A stretch of 64,000 bases of DNA from Streptomyces sp. AC555_RSS877 (GTDB lineage: Bacteria; Actinomycetota; Actinomycetes; Streptomycetales; Streptomycetaceae). Below are positions 61,457-64,000 of this stretch, piece after piece. The notes under the pieces are model-generated. The model had not been told where the DNA came from and did not search any database. It was given only the letters and a program-made list of their open reading frames with translations. The stretch's first letter is position 1, and the number at the start of each line of letters is the position of its first letter. The position numbers were made by a program, and so were the translations under genes. The DNA is taken from contig NZ_JAGMUK010000001.1 of assembly GCF_019049245.1 (NCBI RefSeq), positions 124,001 through 188,000 on the forward strand, written 5' to 3'.

Positions 61457-64000
61457 TCAGCGGAGCCGCTGGGAGATGACCTTCGACACGCCGTCGCCCT
61501 GCATGGAGACGCCGTACAACGCGTCGGCGACCTCCATCGTCCGCTTCTGGTGCGTGATCACGATGAGCTGGGAAGCCTCCTGCAGCTCCTGCATGATCCG
61601 GATCAGCCGCTGGAGGTTGGTGTCGTCGAGCGCCGCCTCGACCTCGTCCATGACGTAGAACGGGCTGGGCCGCGCCTTGAAGATCGACACCAGGAGCGCC
61701 ACGGCGGTCAGCGACCGCTCACCGCCCGACAGCAGGGACAGCCGCTTGACCTTCTTGCCCGGCGGCCGGGCCTCGACGTCCACACCCGTGGTGAGCATGT
61801 TGTCGGGGTCGGTCAGAATCAGCCGCCCGTCGCCGCCCGGGAACAGCCTGCTGAACACGCCCTCGAACTCGCGGGCGGTGTCCCGGTAGGCCTCGGTGAA
61901 GACCTGCTCGACGCGCTCGTCGACCTCCTTGACGACCTGCAGCAGGTCCGCGCGGGTCTTCTTCAGGTCCTCCAGCTGCTCGCTGAGGAACTGGTGGCGT
62001 TCCTCCAGCGCCGAGAACTCCTCCAGGGCGAGCGGGTTCACCTTGCCGAGCTGCTGGTACGCCCGCTCGGCGGCCTTCAGGCGCCTCTCCTGCTCGGCCC
62101 GGTGGAACTGCTTCGGCTGGTTGCGCGGGTGCTCCGGGTCCTCCGGCAGCTCCTCGCCTTCGGCGGGGGGCGAGGGCGGCACCAGCTGGTGCGGGCCGTA
62201 CTCGGCCACGAGCCCCGCCGGTTCCACACCGAGTTCCTCCAGCGCCTTGGTCTCCAGCTGCTCGATCCGCAGCCGCTTCTCGGCGCCGAGTACCTCACCC
62301 CGGTGGACTGAATCCGTCAACTTGTCGAGCTCCGCCTTGAGGTCACGCCCCGCGTTCCGGGCGGCTGCCAGCTCCTGCTCGCGGCGGGTCTTGGCGGCCT
62401 CGGCCGCGGTGCGCTCCGCGTCGGCGCGGGCGAGGGAGACCTCGACGTGTGCGAGCAGCTGCCGGGCACCGGAGGCGACGGCCTCCGCGACGGCCGCCTC
62501 GTGTCTGAGGCGGGCCCGCCGCTGCTCGGCACGCGCGCGTGCCTCGCGTTCCGCGCGGGCGGCCCGGTCGAGCGAGTCGGCCCGCCCCGACAGGCCCCTG
62601 ACTCTTTCCTCGTGCGTACGGACCTGGAGGCGGGCCTCCATCTCGGTCTGCCGGGCGTTGGCCCCGTCGGCGGCGAGCCGGTCCCGTACCGAGGTGTCGG
62701 GCTCCTCCTCGACCGGCATCTCCTCGGCCACGGCCAGCCGCTCGGCAAGCTCCTCGACATCCTGGAGGGCCTTGTCCAGCGCCTCCTGCGCCCGCGCGGC
62801 GGCGGCCACCGACCGCTCCGCCTCACCGGCGGCCCCGCGCGCCTGCCCGGACAGCCGCCCCAACTGCTGGGCCACGGCCGACTTCTCCCGGTCGGCGGCC
62901 CGGCGCCGCTCCCCCAGCTCCTCGACCCTCGCCGCGCATTCCCTGCGCCGCTCCCCCACCGCGTGCTGCGCCTCGGTGAGCTCCTCGCACCGCACGGCCA
63001 GCTCCTCGAGCTCGGCGGCGGCCTCGTCCACGGACGCCTGCACCTCGAGCAGACTGGGCGCCCCGGCGGACCCACCATGAGCGAAGTGCGCGCCCAAGAG
63101 GTCGCCTTCGGCGGTGACGGCGGTGAGGTCGGGCCGCGCGTAGACAAGATCCTCGGCGTCCTCGAGGGTGCCGACGACGACGATCCCGCGCAGGAGGCGG
63201 CGCACGGCGGGCATCAGGTCGGAGGGGCCACGCACCAGGTCGGCGGCGAAGGGAGGACCGTCGGGACGCGACCGCCCGGCCGAGGCGCCGAGCCGGGCGC
63301 GGTCGGCCACGTTGCCGGAGTCCGTGCCCGTGGGCGCTTCCGCGGCGGCGACAGCCGTCGTGGACGATGTCTCGGCGGCGACGTTCGTGGGAGTGGCCAC
63401 CAGGGGTGGCTGAACGCCACTCCCGGCCGAGGGCCCTTCGCCGGCGTCCGCGGCTGCGTCCACCGGGGGCGGCTGTGCACCACCTCCGGCCGCCGCGGCC
63501 GGGCCCAGAGACCATGCCTCGCCGCCCATGTGCCCTTCGCCGGCGTCCGCGGCTACGCCCGCCGAGGGCGCCTGTGCACCACCCTCGGCCGTCACGGCCG
63601 AGGCCGCGGGCCATGCTTCCGCTCCCACCCGCTCGGCCTCGGCGTTCGCAGCTGCCGCCAGCGGGCGTGTCCGTGCGCCGTTTTCTGCTCTCTCGGCACT
63701 CGTGGCAGTCGCGCCCGTGTCTTCCGGCGCTCCCGCCAGCAGCAGGGCCGCCCGGCCCGCGTCCTGCTTGCGCAGCAGTCGGATCGCGTCGGCTGCCGAG
63801 GACGGGGTGGTCACCGCGATGGCGTCCGCGGCGGCGCCGAAGGCGGCGGCCAGGGCGACCTCGTGGCCCGGGGTCACGGTCAGCAGCTCGGCGGCCGGGC
63901 CGAGCAGGCCGGTGAGGCGGTCCTTCGCGCCGAGCAGCACACCCGTGCCGTCCTTGCGGCGCAGACCGAGCGCCAGCGTCTCGTGGCGGGCCTGGGTCGC
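61457..64000 (-). CDS. smc: Chromosome segregation protein SMC, C-terminal two thirds (runs off the window)
   Basis: About 848 residues of SMC are in the window; the N-terminal head and first coiled coil lie beyond the right edge. From the right: hinge (LRRKDGTGVLLGAKDRLTGL on), a Gly/Ala/Pro-rich insertion in the hinge (63266-63730) that includes a 99-bp tandem repeat, hinge second half (RLLRGIVVVGTLEDAEDLVY), coiled coil (about 63060-62050), then the C-terminal head with signature LLSGGERSLTAVALLVSIFK and Walker B PFYVMDEVEAALDD. DNA-stimulated ATPase that, with ScpAB, organises chromosomes. Confidence 0.95.
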   Translation of the reverse strand, partial: ATQARHETLALGLRRKDGTGVLLGAKDRLTGLLGPAAELLTVTPGHEVALAAAFGAAADAIAVTTPSSAADAIRLLRKQDAGRAALLLAGAPEDTGATATSAERAENGARTRPLAAAANAEAERVGAEAWPAASAVTAEGGAQAPSAGVAADAGEGHMGGEAWSLGPAAAAGGGAQPPPVDAAADAGEGPSAGSGVQPPLVATPTNVAAETSSTTAVAAAEAPTGTDSGNVADRARLGASAGRSRPDGPPFAADLVRGPSDLMPAVRRLLRGIVVVGTLEDAEDLVYARPDLTAVTAEGDLLGAHFAHGGSAGAPSLLEVQASVDEAAAELEELAVRCEELTEAQHAVGERRRECAARVEELGERRRAADREKSAVAQQLGRLSGQARGAAGEAERSVAAAARAQEALDKALQDVEELAERLAVAEEMPVEEEPDTSVRDRLAADGANARQTEMEARLQVRTHEERVRGLSGRADSLDRAARAEREARARAEQRRARLRHEAAVAEAVASGARQLLAHVEVSLARADAERTAAEAAKTRREQELAAARNAGRDLKAELDKLTDSVHRGEVLGAEKRLRIEQLETKALEELGVEPAGLVAEYGPHQLVPPSPPAEGEELPEDPEHPRNQPKQFHRAEQERRLKAAERAYQQLGKVNPLALEEFSALEERHQFLSEQLEDLKKTRADLLQVVKEVDERVEQVFTEAYRDTAREFEGVFSRLFPGGDGRLILTDPDNMLTTGVDVEARPPGKKVKRLSLLSGGERSLTAVALLVSIFKARPSPFYVMDEVEAALDDTNLQRLIRIMQELQEASQLIVITHQKRTMEVADALYGVSMQGDGVSKVISQRLR
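63422..63619 (-). repeat. Two 99-bp tandem repeats in the SMC hinge insertion
   Basis: Two consecutive 33-residue units, both beginning EAW and sharing GGAQ.P and AADAGEG, are encoded at 63521-63619 and 63422-63520. The DNA is clearly similar in both (CCCTTCGCCGGCGTCCGCGG occurs in each). A partial third unit follows. Confidence 0.8.

Overview
The window is high-GC actinobacterial DNA and almost certainly Streptomyces. It carries whiG and nsdA, four clustered type I signal peptidases (sipW/X/Y/Z), the glnK/amtB block behind a GlnR-type promoter, a glcP-type glucose permease and smc, in the order expected for a Streptomyces core chromosome. The core backbone is interrupted by two unrelated integrated elements, one inserted at rlmN and one inside comM.

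Layout: 1-2827 holds the end of a thiamine/iron-type ABC importer and rlmN. 2806-13153 is an actinomycete integrative and conjugative element (AICE, pSAM2 type). Its backbone is a Nudix/XRE-DUF5919 control module, an FtsK-like DNA translocase, Spd-type spread proteins, an HUH replication initiator, Xis and a tyrosine integrase; its left end carries cargo. The attachment site is the first codons of rlmN, not a tRNA gene, and the element brings its own close copy of the rlmN upstream region. 13383-24425 returns to core genes: GNAT, an SRPBCC protein, cdsA-frr-pyrH, tsf-rpsB, an M23 peptidase, TetR, whiG, dprA and the 3' part of comM.

24426-36040 is a Tn554-like element that splits comM. A four-gene operon encodes three tyrosine recombinases and a small DUF6262/TnpC-like protein. 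Downstream in the same direction lies a two-gene cargo: a HEPN/Toprim-type protein and a protein resembling the abortive-infection C-terminal family. This pair is my best candidate for an uncharacterised anti-phage system. The right half of the insertion holds a second cargo operon (membrane protein, small protein, PRC-barrel/DUF2382 protein) and an internally deleted, decayed copy of the same recombinase operon, so two related elements appear to lie in tandem.

36041-64000 is core: 5' comM (split and frameshifted), yraN, DUF2469, a Nudix gene, the four sip genes, rplS-trmD-rimM-KH-rpsP, an HExxH protein, a eukaryote/archaeal-type proS, a methyltransferase, ffh, glnD-glnK-amtB, nsdA, a Prim-Pol-like gene, ftsY, an LLM oxidoreductase, glcP and the 3' two thirds of smc, which has an unusual repeat-built insertion in its hinge. 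Translation/secretion genes (rplS, rpsP, trmD, rimM, ffh, ftsY, sip) and nitrogen sensing (glnD, glnK, amtB) form the functional themes of this half. I saw no tRNA, rRNA or CRISPR array.
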